A DNA stretch of 64,000 nt from Lindgomyces ingoldianus (GCF_010093535.1 NW_022985197.1:1-64000), one strand, 5' to 3'. Positions 46,141-59,335 are shown, numbered from the stretch's first letter. Notes: generated by a model not told the origin, from the letters alone. Translations and numbers: made by a program.

Positions 46141-48472
46141 ATGACCATTCCAAAGGAAGAATTTGTTATTACCGATCGCCTTCTCCCCGCGAAACCCCTA
46201 AAGTCTAGCAGGAAGAGAAGTTACTTACGGTCATGCTTGGCCTGCTCACTTTCGTGGAGGTTTGGTATCATTGCCGGAGCCATCTGTTCGTTCCTTGTAC
46301 TTATCATCAATTCCGCCCTCACCGGGTGGGCTATAAGTACTCATAAGATCCAAGGAGGTCAAGGTACCGTGTTTGAAGGGAGTTGCTCGACTTCGAAAAG
46401 GCTGAATGTTGTAATTCACTTGATGATCAATATTTTTGGGACGGTGTTACTAGGAGCAAGCAATTACTGCATGTAAGTTTTACTTCACTGCTTAACTGGT
46501 GTTGTTTCTAAAAGAGATGTCAGGCAGTGCTTATCCGCTCCGACGAGACAAGAGATAAATAAGGCACACGCCAATATGACTTGGCTGGATATTGGAGTTC
46601 CAAGCTATCGAAACTTGACAAAAATCAGTCGCAAGCGCTCTGTACTTTGGGTCTGCGTTGCGCTGAGTTCTTTGCCTCTGCATTTGTTGTAAGCCGGTCC
46701 AATATCTGGACCTGCTCGTTGTTAACTGTTTGCATCGCAGCTACAATTCGGCCCTGTATTCGTCAGTGGCTGCAAATAAGTACTACGGGTTCATCATCCG
46801 AGAACGGTTGCTAGATTCGAAAGAGTCGTTACCAAACCCGACCGCAGACACTCTCTTTAGAAATGCCAAAGCGGGTCACCTCGAAAAACTTACTCGCATC
46901 GAGTGCATTGAGGCATATGCACAGTCCTTTCAAGCTTCCCATGGAAGCCTTTTTCTTGTTATCAATGAGACATGGGCGAAGCACCCTTCAACACAGACAC
47001 CTTATCCTCCGAATGTCGGCGATTTTATAGACTCTATTAGACTAACTGTGCAGGTTGGATGCGACATGTCTGGGTGGGTCTGTGAAACAAATGTATCAGC
47101 CAGCGATATTACGTGCAACAGATGCAACCGACAAGAGATGGCGAATCTAAAGTCGCAAAACACGTGGCCGGTAAGAGGTTATCTTATCGATCATTGCTTG
47201 AGTGAACGCACTGAAGAGAAATGTAAGATTCACTTCAGTGTGCATATCGCTGTTCTTGTAATCATCATGAACACCGTCAAGGTGATCATTTTCACTAGTA
47301 TTGCATGGAAAATACGGGAGGCTCCGCTTATGAATATTGGCGATGCGATTGTATCATTCATCAAAGAGCCTGATCCAACCACTGAGGGCATGTGTTTGAT
47401 GTCAAGGGACGATTTTGAGCATGAGAAGGAAGTGTGGCAGCGTGGGACCGGCCCACGATTCTTTTATTCGGAGCCAAAGAGATGGCACAAAGCTGCTAGC
47501 AAGAAGCGATGGGTATCAGTCATTTTGTTGTAAGTTGACTGATTTTCGTTCATATCTCCTAATACCAGACAGCGTTGTGTAATGTACTTGCGATATCCTT
47601 AACTTAATTTTTTCGGCCTTCTTGATAACGGTTCCACTTCTAATCCTGTTAGGTACGGCGCGGCCCTCATCGTATGTCTGTTCTTCTTCCTCTACGGACT
47701 CGGCAATGTCCGGACCTTCGGATTCACCTTTGGGTTCGGCGCTGCCGACCCCAGTTCACTAACCGCAGGGACTGGAGGCATCATCGGCAACACACTTATA
47801 GCCAACATCTCTCAAACAATCTTCTCATTCATCTACGTCACATACAACACAATCCTAACTTCGCTTCTCCTTGCTAAAGAGTGGAACCAGTATGCCTATC
47901 ACCGCAAAGGCCTACGTGTTTCATCCAAACCCAAGGGCGCTCAACGCTCAACTTACTTCCTTCAATTACCATATCGTTACGGTGTCCCGTTTCTAGTCGT
48001 ATCAGGGACATTCCACTGGCTCATTTCCCAGACTATTTTCCTGGTCAGCGTTGAAGCTTACCAGTCGAATGGCGCTCCGTCATTGAACACTGTTCGAAAT
48101 CAAACGGCTGTGTATACGTACGGCGTCGACCGCGTTCCGGAACTGGATATTTTGACATCGGGATTTTCTGTCGCCGGGCTTCTTGCTGTCACGGCGCTCG
48201 CTTTTGCTGCGCTATTCGCGTTGATATTTCTAGGTCGAAGAAGTTTTAGGCCGGGGATTCCTGTGGCCGGGAGTTGTAGTGCGGCTATTTCTGCTGCATG
48301 TCATTGTGTAGAAGCAGAACCGGCGGATGCGATCGAACGGCGGTTGAAATGGGGAATGGTCCGTGAACCAAGCAATGGGCGAGGTGTTGGACATTGTGGG
48401 TTCTCGAGTTTGGAGGTTAGGCAGCCGGTTGCTCATCAGGTTTACGCAGGGCTCTCTCAAAGGCGCAAGTGA
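46141..48472 (+). CDS. DUF6536-family polytopic membrane protein
   Basis: Exons 46141-46472, 46524-46688, 46741-47529 and 47653-48472 join in frame to 701 residues (introns 51, 52 and 123 bp, GT-AG). The DUF6536 core is at the N-terminus: WRFGIIAGAICSFLVLIINS (first membrane helix), GSCSTSKRLNVVIHLMINIF, LLGASNYCMQCLSAPTRQEI and DIGVPSYRNLTKISRKR. The C-terminal half has further helices and the conserved SKPKGAQRSTYFLQLPYRYG and FHWLISQTIFLVSVEAY. The family is common and multi-copy in filamentous ascomycetes and has no known function; a plasma or vacuolar membrane site is inference. The gene is intact although it borders the retrotransposon island, and its first ATG in frame is used. Confidence 0.85.
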
Positions 48473-49820
48473 GAGCTTCCAGGTGAGGTGAGATCTTCCA
48501 AGATTCCCAGCATGGTGAGTTCTTGTGGGATGGAGGCCCCTTAAGTGGAACACCACATGTTTAGGCAGAGCAATATTGAGGCAACTACTACGGGAACTTA
48601 ATGAAGTCTCTTATAACACGTTAAAACCGGTATTTAGTTATTGTTAAATATTTAAACCCGCACAATCTGCCCATTGCCACCAACTTTAGAATACCTCAGC
48701 CAGCGCACCGCCTCTCTATTCCGCCACCATATTCTCAGACAGAGACATGGCGTAAAGGGGGATTTCACTGTACTTGATTGTAAATCATTGCTACCGCACA
48801 ATCCATAATATGTACGACATTTGAAGCCAAATCAGGGTAGTAATGGAGGGGCTGCATTCTTGTTGAGTGGGAGATAGCAAGGGGTTGAGATACTAGAAGC
48901 ATTGTAAGGAGAGCGCAAAGAAGCTAGTGTTAGTTAGATGGCATCTGTAGACTTTACTTTCCTGTATGAATTACGACATGTTTAAGGAGCGGATAGCTTG
49001 ATGCCTCCAACGAGTAAGGGATTAAGGTGCCGTTTAGCATTCAAAAACATTAGCCGAGAAGTGTTTAGAGCGCTGATAAGGTGGATGCTGATTAATTAAT
49101 CTATTGTATGCAAAAATCAGAGCATTTCTTAGCGTACCTTAGATCTTTTTTTCCCTTACTAAAATTATATAGGGTAATTAAATTTTAATAGAATTTTAGA
49201 TATATTAACAAATTCTTCCTAGAAATATTATTAGTAGGTTAAAGCCTTAAGTTTATATAAAAATACTGTTCTTAGCGCTTTTTTTAGAGTAATAAGATAA
49301 TAATAGGCTTAATTAGAGGGCTAGAGCAGCCTTAGCCCCCTAGATAGATTAGATTAACCTAGAGAGCAACCTACTAACCTATTTTACGCAGGCGAGGGCG
49401 CAGGGCCTGTTAGAGAAGCCTAAGGAGCCTGCTAGTAGTGATAAACAGAAGCTAGCGCGTTGTTAGTTAACCTAGTAATAAAAGTAAGTAGGAGAAGCTT
49501 ACTATATCCTAGCGCCTATAAAGAGCAAGCTTTTCTCTAAGAAAGTAGTAAAAGCTACTAAAAAATCTGCTCTTCTTGCTCTAGCATAGCAAGAAGTTTT
49601 TTCTATAGTTTTTATCTGTTGTTCTAAGCCTAATACGCTAGAGATGCTATAGGCATAATACATTATAACCTAACGCGCTATTACTCTTAAAAAAGTTAGT
49701 ATACACGCTTTTTTATGCAAACTAAAAGCTTTAACTTACCTAAGGCAGTTCTATTAAGTTTTTATTAATATATAGTAGATCTTGTTAAAATTTTAATCTC
49801 TTATACAATTTTAGTAGGGG

Positions 49821-49963
49821 TGTGACAGCGTGTACCGCGTCACATGCTCTGCGGCCTCAGCTCCCTCGCTTGCGCGACGAGTAGCGCCTTGGCAGGGAGC
49901 ACATGTATATTTCAACTCGCAGAGCAGCTTCTCTGCTCCTTAGTTTAATCTAGTTGGGTTACA
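49821..49963. repeat. LTR-like block, less mutated than its surroundings
   Basis: A G+C-richer 143-bp block that begins TGTGACAGCGTGT and ends GTTGGGTTACA, so it has TG...CA ends with short inverted termini. It contains a hairpin (GCAGAGCAGCTTCTCTGC). No 5-bp target duplication was found, so the ends are tentative. Its first bases recur at about 61819-61831. Confidence 0.4.
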
Positions 49964-50449
49964 CCACCTCTTGCTTGTAGCTTGAGCATGCCGATCGTGG
50001 CAAGGGGGGGAAAATTCTAGAGGGCAGTGCTAAGAAAGGCTCTGATTTTTGCATATAATAGATCTAGTGCAAAAATTAGTGAAATTCCTTAGCAACACAT
50101 TAATTTTCCCTGCACGCGTATAAACTTCTACATAAACTGTAAATTTACTTATTTTATATTAAAATTATATAATAACTATTTAATAAATATTAGTATAACT
50201 TAACACTATATAAATATGTGTATAAAAGCTATACTAATATGTTTTTAGTGTTATAGTCTGTTAGTATGCTTATAAAGAGGCTAAAGAGGGCGTGTATACT
50301 CTCTATAACTATAGTAAAGGTAGCAGCTACTACTGCAGCTGCTACAGCTATTATAGCATATAAAAAAGTAATAAAGCTATGTTAAAAAGCTATAAAGGTG
50401 TAACTAAAAGCTATAAAGTTTACTAAAGAGTAGATAACATGCTTATAGT

Positions 50450-50738
50450 TGTAACGGCACAGGCAAGACAATGGGTCCGAATGCGGTAGGAATCCACTTA
50501 GAGGCATATAGGAGTGCGTGGGGACTCAATGACCTGGGAATCCCATTAACACCTATAGACCTTGTATAAAAGGATATTAGAAAACCACTAAGCTAGCTAA
50601 GAGGAGAGGTGCGACTAAATGCTTGGGGGAATAGGGGTACAGCAGGGGGCAGGGCCGGGTCGGAGCAGATACAAGGAACCTTTAGATATAAGGTTTGCTA
50701 GGTAACTTTAAATAGAACGATTTAAGCAAATCTTTACA
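50450..50738. repeat. possible solo LTR
   Basis: A G+C-richer 289-bp block with ends TGTAACGG and CTTTACA and an internal TATA box (GTATAAAAGG). No matching target duplication was found, so this is tentative. Confidence 0.3.
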
Positions 50739-51094
50739 CTTAGCAGCTACTTAATAAAATAAAAGTAGTATAGTAATTATAAAATATAGCTATATAAAAA
50801 GACTAGAAAAAAACTCTACTACTACTAGTATTATAGTAATAGTAAGTGCTAAAACTTTAAGTACTAGTGCTAAGTTACTACTTACTTTAAGCACTATAAA
50901 GTCTTACTTATAAATGTAAAATCTTAAGTAAATATAATTTTTATAAGTAAAGTAAAGCTTTTTATACTTTTAATTTAACTTATTAATTACTAAAAAAGCT
51001 TTACTAGTAGTAGTAACTAGCTAAAGCTTATAACAAGGTAGGCATAGTTAACTACGTAGCCTTCTCTCGATTATAGAGGTTTAGGCTAGACTAG

Positions 51095-51412
51095 TGTCAC
51101 GGTATCCTCCCTAGATCCCAGACATAACTGTATTAGACGCGTACTAGAGTATTATTAGTGCACGTCTGACATAAACACAACACAACATAGACATAAACTT
51201 AAGCATAAACTGCCTTAACACTAACTAAACTTAAAACAGGCTTAATTTATACCTAAAGCGCTTAGACTTTTAAGCTAAGTATTTAATTACTAATTTTCTC
51301 TTAAACCTTTTTATTTCTTACATAATGTCTTGTACCTACTATAATACCTTATGTAGTAATTAAACTAGACCTCTGTAAAGCTCTATAACCTTACTTATGC
51401 ATAATTATAATA
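51095..51412 (+). repeat. 5' LTR of the gypsy element
   Basis: 318 bp, same length as the 3' copy. It starts TGTCACGG, and its last 13 bases (CATAATTATAATA) are the C-to-T / G-to-A form of the 3' copy's CACAATCGTGACA. Confidence 0.9.
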
Positions 51413-54331
51413 TTATATTATGTTAAAACTTTAGCTAAGAATAGCCTCTAAATTTAATTTAATAAGCTTAGTACTTATATAACTCTAAGCTATTAAAGTA
51501 AGCTAAAAAGCCTTTTAAAAAGTGTTTACTTTATAAAAAAGCTACTATATTATAAGCTTTAAAGCTTTTTAAAAGGACTTTAAAAAATAGCTTTATATTA
51601 TTAAGTAGTTTATTTCTGCCTTAACTTTTGTTATAGTAGTAGGAACTAAAAACTTACTAGCCTTAAAGCTTACTTAAAAGTCTAGAGATAGCTTAACTTT
51701 CTACTACTTAACACTGCTTATAACTTATAACTTTTTTAACTTAATAATAAAATCTAACTAACTTTCTAATCCCTTACTGTTTAATAGAAAATAAAAAAAC
51801 CTACTTTCTTTTTTATATAAGCTCTAATATAAACTTAAAGGAAATATAGACTAATTTCTCTTTAAACACTTTTAGTTACTATATGCCTACTTTTAACTTA
51901 ACTATAATGTAACAGCCTTAATTAACTTACTAATAAATAAAAATATTATTAACCTAGATTAATTTATAGTGTTTTTATAAGTAACTTATAAAAACTTTGT
52001 AAAGATAGGATGGTAAGTAGCACAGATAGCACTAAGAGCAAGCTTTCAGAGAAAGATAGGAGTGTATTGTAAGAGAGACAAATCGCTGCCAAGCTTTGCT
52101 TGTTAGGATTCATGCTTATATACGAAGCACAGGTCATACAACCTCTAAACAGGTCAGGTGAGGCCATACTAGCCTGTTCTAGGACATCTGGCCTTACAAA
52201 CTTAAATAAAAAGTTAACAGCTCTAAGTTGCCTAAACACTTTATAATAAGAAAAAAAAAGCTTTACTTTATACTTTACTAAGTTCTACTAACTTACATCT
52301 AATATAAGCCTAAATAAGATAGGTCTAATTATAGCCTTATATAACTCCCTCTTAACTAAACTGTAACGCGCTATAGTAGGAGAACCCCTCTTAAATAACC
52401 TTAACATATATGTAAACCTAATTGCTACTTATAATAATAACATAAGGTTCCTCCCTGTACAAGCCCTAATACACCCTTAAACTAGCGTAGTTATAAATAA
52501 GGACTTTAACGCAATAAAAATTAATTTAAATTATGCTTTAGTTAGTTCTAAAAAGTGTAAAAATTATAAAAAAAAAAGTTAATACTTTAAGTGTAGTAAG
52601 CATAGTTATATTTTTTAAAACTACTTTATTTCTTTTTTTTAAGTCTATATAAGTAGCGCTGCTAGCACTTATTAAAAATTCTTACTATTTTAATCTTATT
52701 TTTATAAAGGCTTTAACTTATATTTAAGCTTTAATTCTTCTTACTACTCTTAACATAGCTGCAGCTATAGCAGTAGAAGCCTATAAAAAGGCTTGTCCTA
52801 GGGCTAAGTTGCCCTTTAGGACTAATTTAACACTAGATCTTTGCTAACTTATAGGCTAAGTCCCCTACTAATAACTAAAAGTACTAAGTTAATATTCTTA
52901 TATATTTATAATAAAGAACTATATTAGCCCTAATATAGGCTTTTATTAACTTAAAAGTAAACAGCATAGGTTATATTAATAAAGAACTAGCGCATAAACT
53001 AAATCTTTAATTAACACTACTTACCTAAATAATTTACCTAACTAGATTTAATAAAAAATAACTTAAAAAAGGTTCTATCTCTTATACTATAACTATTATA
53101 ATTACTTACTAACACTATAAGAAGCAGATTAAGCTCTATATAATAAACATAAAACATTATAACTTAATTCTAAAATAACTATAGCTATATTAGTATAAAG
53201 TTGCCTTTAATTACTAAAAGTAAGTTTTAAACTTTAACTCTTTTTAATGCTAAAACATATGCTTACACTTACACCTAAATAATACTTAAGTAGCACTTAA
53301 TATAAAAGGTTTTTAGACTTACTTTTTAATAACCTAGAAAAGAACTACTTAAGTAAGGCTAATAAGCTAGGCCTTTTACTAAGATAAGCTATATAAAATA
53401 ATTTAATAACTACTTAAACTTAAAAAAGAAAAAGCTTTTAAAAAAATTTTACTTACTTAATTTAAACATAAACTAGGACTTAAACAGCAGATAGACATTT
53501 GCTATATAGAACCTGCCCTATTTATAACTCTAGCTTAATAACTAGATTATAAAATCTACATAGTTATAATTTTTAATATAGACTAAGCTTTAGCTCTCTA
53601 AAAACATACTAACTTAAGAATAATAGTCTCTTAAGACTACTATAACTTGTTATATGTCTTTTTCTAAGACAAGTTTAATAAGCTTTTAATATAATGTTTA
53701 TATAATTACTAGATAACTTTTAAGCCTAGTAAACAACCTAGTTATAAGCTACTATATAAAATGTTACTAAATAAATTAAAAGTGCTTTAAAAATACCTTA
53801 ATAAAAACTTAAAAAAAGAGTTTATTTAAGCTAGCTTTTTTACTAGTAGTGTTACTTATACTATTTATAAAGAAACCTAAGAGTAGGCTTTAATTCTGTG
53901 TTAACTACTAAGAACTAAACACTGTTACTATTAAAAACTAATACTTAATTTCTTTTTTATAGAAAACTTTAAGCTAACTAAGTAAAGTAAAGTATTTTAT
54001 AAAGTTAAATATTATTACTGCCTTTAATAAGCTAAAAATAGTAAAGAGTAATAAGTAGCTAATAGTGTTTTAGACTTAATATAAACTATTTAAGTACTTA
54101 GTAATGCTGTTTAGCTTAGCTAACACGCCTAGTACTTTTTAACATTTTATAAATAACTTACTTTAACTTTACCTAGATGTGTTTTGCACTATGTATATTA
54201 ATAACATTCTAATCTATAGTAATAGCCTTTTAGAGCATAAACAGCATGTACGCTTAGTGCTAAAGGCTATAGAAGAAGTAGGTCTGCAACTTAACATAAA
54301 CAAATGCAAGTTCTACTAATTAAAGGTTACA

Positions 54332-54766
54332 NNNNNNNNNNNNNNNNNNNNNNNNNNNNNNNNNNNNNNNNNNNNNNNNNNNNNNNNNNNNNNNNNNNNN
54401 NNNNNNNNNNNNNNNNNNNNNNNNNNNNNNNNNNNNNNNNNNNNNNNNNNNNNNNNNNNNNNNNNNNNNNNNNNNNNNNNNNNNNNNNNNNNNNNNNNNN
54501 NNNNNNNNNNNNNNNNNNNNNNNNNNNNNNNNNNNNNNNNNNNNNNNNNNNNNNNNNNNNNNNNNNNNNNNNNNNNNNNNNNNNNNNNNNNNNNNNNNNN
54601 NNNNNNNNNNNNNNNNNNNNNNNNNNNNNNNNNNNNNNNNNNNNNNNNNNNNNNNNNNNNNNNNNNNNNNNNNNNNNNNNNNNNNNNNNNNNNNNNNNNN
54701 NNNNNNNNNNNNNNNNNNNNNNNNNNNNNNNNNNNNNNNNNNNNNNNNNNNNNNNNNNNNNNNNNN
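54332..54766. other. assembly gap (435 N)
   Basis: Run of undetermined bases within the reverse transcriptase/RNase H part of the gypsy element. The true length may differ. Confidence 0.99.
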
Positions 54767-56452
54767 ATAAAGGGAAACTAGATGCCTTTATAAGGTAATT
54801 TTAAGACATCTTTACTTAAAAAGAAGTGTAAAAAGCTTAACACTAAACTCTACTTTAACTTAAGCTATTTTTAAACTTTAACTTAAATAAAATAGATTAG
54901 ATAATTAATTAAATTATTACTAATAAGTATTTAAATAATAAATTTATTTAAGAAACTTTAGACTTACTTTAAAACAGCGCTAGTTAGTTAAAGAAGGTAA
55001 TACTAGCTAACTATAAAAACTAAAATAGTAAGCTATATTACTATAACTAACTTATAATTCTTAATTCTAATAAACTAAAAATTAAACTACTCTAAATTAT
55101 ACACAACTTGCCTATTAGAAGACACCTAGGCAGAGAAAAGACTCTTAACCTACTATAAAGAGAGTACTACTAGCCCTGCATGTTCTATACTATACACTAA
55201 TATGTATTATGTTGCTATACTTACTGTAAAGTAAAGGCCTTTTAAAAAAGGTATAATAGCCTGCTTAAACTACTCCTAATTCTTAAATAAGCTTAAAAAG
55301 ATATATTAATTAATTTTATTATAGACTTACTTTTATCTAAAAAGTATATAAATATTATAGTAGTTGTTAATTACTTAACTAAGTATTAATACTTAATACT
55401 ATATTCCTTTATAACTACCCTTAATATAGCCTAGTTATTCTACTAATATGTATAAGTTTACTATAGCCTGCCTAACATAATTATATTAGATAGAGGTACG
55501 CAGTTTGTCTTAGCCTTCTAAAATAAACTTTATAAATAGCTCTAAATTATTCTCTATTTATCTATAGCTTTTTACCTAGAGACTAACAGCTAGACTAAGA
55601 ACATAAACACTATAATAAAATAAGTTTTATAAGTGTACACAAACTACTAGTAAAATAACTAGGTAAAATAGTTAGCTATAGCATAGTTTAAAGCTAATAA
55701 TATAACATCTAAATTAACATAAGTATTCTTATTTTTAGTAAACTATAAATACTACCTCTAAATAAAATTTAAACTACTTTTAAATACTCTTTAACTAACT
55801 TATTAATTTATATAAGTAATAGATGTAAATAGACTTATTAATAAAATCTAAAATATATTTAAATATGTTTATAAAAAGCTTACATAGGCTTAACCTTTTT
55901 AATAAGAGTATATAAACTAATTTTAAACTCTTACCTCTGTGTATGCAGCTAGTAAGAAGGTCTAGCTAGACACTAGAAATATTTAAATAAACTAATAATT
56001 AAAAAAACTTAATTAGAAAAACCTTAGCTTTTTTACAGTAGCTTATATAGTCTTATTACATGCTTACTAATTAATTCTACCTAACAGCATAAAGATACAC
56101 TCTATGTTCTATGTATTATTACTGCGCTAAGTAGCCTTTAAATTTAACTATCTACCTAGACAGCTAAACCTACTACTTAAACTTATTATTATAAATAATA
56201 AACTAGAATATGTTGTAAAAGACATTAAATAAATTTAGTTTAATAAAAAAAAATGTATCTATAAATACTTTATAAAATAGACTAGATATAACAAACTGTT
56301 ATAAGAACCTATAAAAGCCTTATAAAAGAACTCTACAGTAACCTAATTCTATGCCTAATACTTATCTAAACTAAACCTATACTCTAATAAAGACAACCTA
56401 ATGCTAGAACTACTAATGTAAAGGATTCTCTTTTTAATAAGAGGGGGGGTAC

Positions 56453-56770
56453 TGTTACAGTATCCTCTCTAGATCCTAGACATAACTATATTAGATGTGT
56501 ACTAGAGTATTATTAGTGCATATCTAACATAAATATAACATAATATAAACATAAACTTAAGTATAAACTGCTTTAACACTAACTAAACCTAAAATAGGCT
56601 TAATTTATACCTAAAGCACTTAGACTTCTAAGCTAAGTATTTAATTACTAATTTCCTTCTAAACTTTTCTGTTCCTTACACAACGTCTTGTACCTACTAT
56701 AATACCTTACGTAGTAATTAAACTAGACCTCTGTGAAGCTCTATAACCTTACTCGTGCACAATCGTGACA
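56453..56770 (+). repeat. 3' LTR of the gypsy element
   Basis: 318 bp, from TGTTACAG to CAATCGTGACA. Differences from the 5' LTR are almost all C/T or G/A. Confidence 0.9.
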
Positions 56771-56878
56771 ACTAGAGGCAACCGCTAGTGCTAGTGCTAG
56801 CCCTAGGATTATCTGTATATATATTATACTATGTAAGAATACTTAGCTTAAGTATTCTTATGTGTACTTTTTAGTATA

Positions 56879-58740
56879 ACGTACTTCACAGGCGAGTTGC
56901 TTACACACCTAAGTTGCTTACTTTTGCTAAGACCCTACTACACTACTTTTTTTACACTAATGCATTCTTAATAACACTACTTAAATATGTTAAAAAACAT
57001 TAAATGCAGCTTACACTTTAAGCTTTTAAATAAAATATAACACTTTTTAAGTAACATGCTGCAGCTATCTATAAGGTTTTTTAAAAAATAATAAGTAACT
57101 AACATACTAAATAACTTTTTTAAGCTAATTATATAGCTAACTTATAAAAGCTAGATAATAATAAAAAGTAAGTAATTATTTAGCACATACTTAAGCTAGA
57201 TGCATAAGAATTTCCCCTCTAGCTAGTAGCTATAGCTAATATAGCTAATTCTTTACACACTAAGCATAATATAAGCTATATTAGTATAAACTAGCCTAAT
57301 ATGTTTATTAAGTGTTACTTAAAGCTTAAAGTAAAGTTTAAGTATAAGTATAACTATAAAAAAGCTTTTTATAAAAATTTTATAGTAATTTAAAGCTAGT
57401 TTAACTTTATAAAAAATATTAATGCTAAGTATAGCATCTAGAATAATAACATATATAACTTTAATAAAATAAAGTTTATAATAGGCTAAATATTTACTAA
57501 AGTAGTTATTATAAGTTTAGAGAAATAAGAACAGCTAAAAGCAGTTTAGCTAGGTAACTAGAAGTAGATAACAGCTATCTAAAGTATTAATGCTAAAAAG
57601 TAAGCTATTTTACTTTTTATTATTTTTTAGAGTAGTAACTACTTTTTAAACTAGTATAAAAAAAATTTACTTTAAAATTAAGTTATTATAATCTTTAAGT
57701 GCAGCTAGACTACTAATTAGCTTAGTCTAGACTAGTTAAAGCACTTTAACATATATATAAAAAAGTGTACTATTAGTAGCTACTGTCTACTAGTTATTAA
57801 TAGCTATAAGAGCTATAACTTACTTTATTTTTAGTAATACTATAAAAATAATAAGATTATTACTATTTATATACTTTTTTACTTATTACACTTTTTATAG
57901 CTACTTAATATAGGTTGTTTTACTTTTTTAAAAAAAGTGTATAAGTGCTAAGCTAAAAACTTTATATATAACTAAATTACTTATATTATAAAAATAAAGT
58001 TTTTACTATGCTTTAAAGTAGCTTATAATGCTATAATTACTTTTAGTAATATCTAAGAAAAGTTTTAAAGCGCTAGATTAGTTTCTTTTAACTTATAATA
58101 AGTTATAATAAGCCTTAATATAAAGTTACACACTTTATTACTACTACTACTTATATATAATAAGCCTTAGTAGTTGTAAACTTTAAGTAATACTTTAAAA
58201 CTTAAGTTATAATTAATGCTTATAAAAATAAAAATTTAAAAGTATATAAATAGTTTACTAACTTTTATAGTTAAAGTGTTTAAAAAAGTCTTAAAAAAAG
58301 TAGTAATAATTATATATAAGCTAGTATTAGTAGAATAGAAAATTACTAAGCTTTAAGCAGCTAATAAGGCTACTATATAACATAAATTACATAAAAGAAA
58401 GTAAATTAAAGCAGAAAAAACTTTAATAATTTAAAAAGGCCTATACTTAATAGCTTTAAAAAAGTTTAAAGCGCGCAGTAATAGAAAAAAGGTAAAGAAG
58501 TAAGTGTAAGCTAAAGTAAGTAAGCTATCCTAAAGGCGCTGCAGATAGTGCAATTAGACTAGGCATAACACACAAATGTGTAAGTAAGAAGTAGAAGTAG
58601 TATCTAAATAATATTCTAGGCTGTACTATACTATATAGTGCTAGAGCAGGTTGTTATAGGCTATAATAGAGTTTGTTAGGGTGGGGTCTTAGCAAAAATA
58701 AGCGACTCGGGTGTGTGAGCAACTCGCCTGTGAAGTACGT
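56879..58740 (+). mobile_element. Fot1/Pot2-like (pogo family) DNA transposon, 1862 bp, inactive
   Basis: The ends are inverted repeats of about 60 bp that differ only by a few transitions (both start ACGTACTTCACAGGCGAGTT). The target duplication is TA (56877-56878 and 58741-58742). Removing the element restores the TRIM LTR sequence exactly except for transitions, which proves the ends. The plus strand keeps pogo transposase blocks despite stops: LKHFNIYIKKCTIS, then CLLVINSYKS (mutated catalytic Asp), YYKNNKIITIYI and NIGCFTFLKKVY (about 57730-57940). Its length is close to that of Pot2, from memory. It is a separate element from the decayed copy at 1-1615, whose ends could not be compared. 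Confidence 0.92.
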
Positions 58741-58940
58741 TAGTAGAAAAAGTTGTATAGTATTAATTTTACAAGCAGAGCGTCTACTTTATTATATAAT
58801 ACTTAAGATACTTTAAGGTTAAGAGTTTAAGTCTTAGTAATTAGACTAGCTTAAATTATAGTAGAGGCTATAATTAAAGTAGAGTAGATATATCCTTAGC
58901 CTTATGTCTTAGAGGCTAAGACTACTAAGGGAGGGGATAG

Positions 58941-59166
58941 TATAACAAGGTAGGCACAGTTAACTACGTAGCCTTCTCTCGCTTATAGAGGTTTAGGTAG
59001 AGTAGAGGCAACCGCTAGTGCTAGTGCTAGCCCTAGGATTATCTGTATATATATTATACTATGTAAGAATACTTAGCTTAAGTATTCTTATGCGTACCTT
59101 TTAGTGCAGTAGAGAAAGTTGTAGTTATAGTATTAATTTTATAAGCAGGGCGCCTACCTCATTACA
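58941..59166 (+). repeat. 3' LTR of the TRIM element
   Basis: 226 bp, uninterrupted. Its first and last 17 bases are near-perfect inverted copies of each other (TGTAA-type ends). Confidence 0.85.
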
Positions 59167-59335
59167 AAGCTAAAAAGTACGTGTAAAAGTAAAAAGTACT
59201 ATAGTTCTACTACTAGTAAAAGTAACTCTAAGTGTAATTTTTAATACACTTTAAAAAAGTATAAGTGCTAGTAGGCTAAGTAAAAAGCAAAGAATAATAC
59301 TTAGTAGTAAAAAAAGTAGCATAAGTGTGATAACA

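Larger units (their letters stand above)
51095..56770 (+). mobile_element. Ty3/gypsy chromovirus-type LTR retrotransposon, 5.7 kb, inactive
   Basis: Two 318-bp LTRs and a target duplication ACTAG (51090-51094 and 56771-56775). The pol region is dead but readable on the plus strand in gypsy order. A retropepsin-like region is at about 52960-53210, and reverse transcriptase runs to the gap, with YINNILIYS (about 54197-54223) as the mutated YxDD box. After the gap come the integrase zinc region (PIRRHLGREKTLNLL, about 55103) and the integrase core (about 55310-55600, containing IIILDRGTQFV). A chromodomain-like end (LEYVVKDIK ... CIYKYFIK, about 56205-56300) marks it as a chromovirus. A purine tract (GAGGGGGGGT) precedes the 3' LTR. 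It is inserted in the 5' LTR of the TRIM element, so it is the younger of the two. Confidence 0.92.
51029..59166 (+). mobile_element. TRIM-type miniature LTR retrotransposon, host of two nested insertions
   Basis: The 3' LTR is 58941-59166 (226 bp), with ends TATAACAAGGTAGGCAC and GCGCCTACCTCATTACA. The 5' LTR is in three pieces, 51029-51094, 56776-56878 and 58743-58796, split by a gypsy element and a Fot1-like element. A 5-bp duplication AAGCT (51024-51028 and 59167-59171) frames the whole. The interior is only 144 bp (58797-58940) and ends in a purine tract GGGAGGGGATAG right before the 3' LTR. No coding capacity exists. Without the insertions the element is about 600 bp, the size of a terminal-repeat retrotransposon in miniature. 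The partner supplying reverse transcriptase is unknown. Confidence 0.85.

Noticed and set aside
54304..54798. Open frame of 164 codons across the N run
   Set aside because: It is open only because the undetermined bases hide stops; the flanks are reverse transcriptase relic in other frames.
56880..58740. Reading the 60-bp inverted repeats as a hAT or PIF-Harbinger element
   Set aside because: The target duplication is TA, the ends start ACGT and the interior keeps pogo-type transposase blocks; removal restores the LTR exactly with TA.
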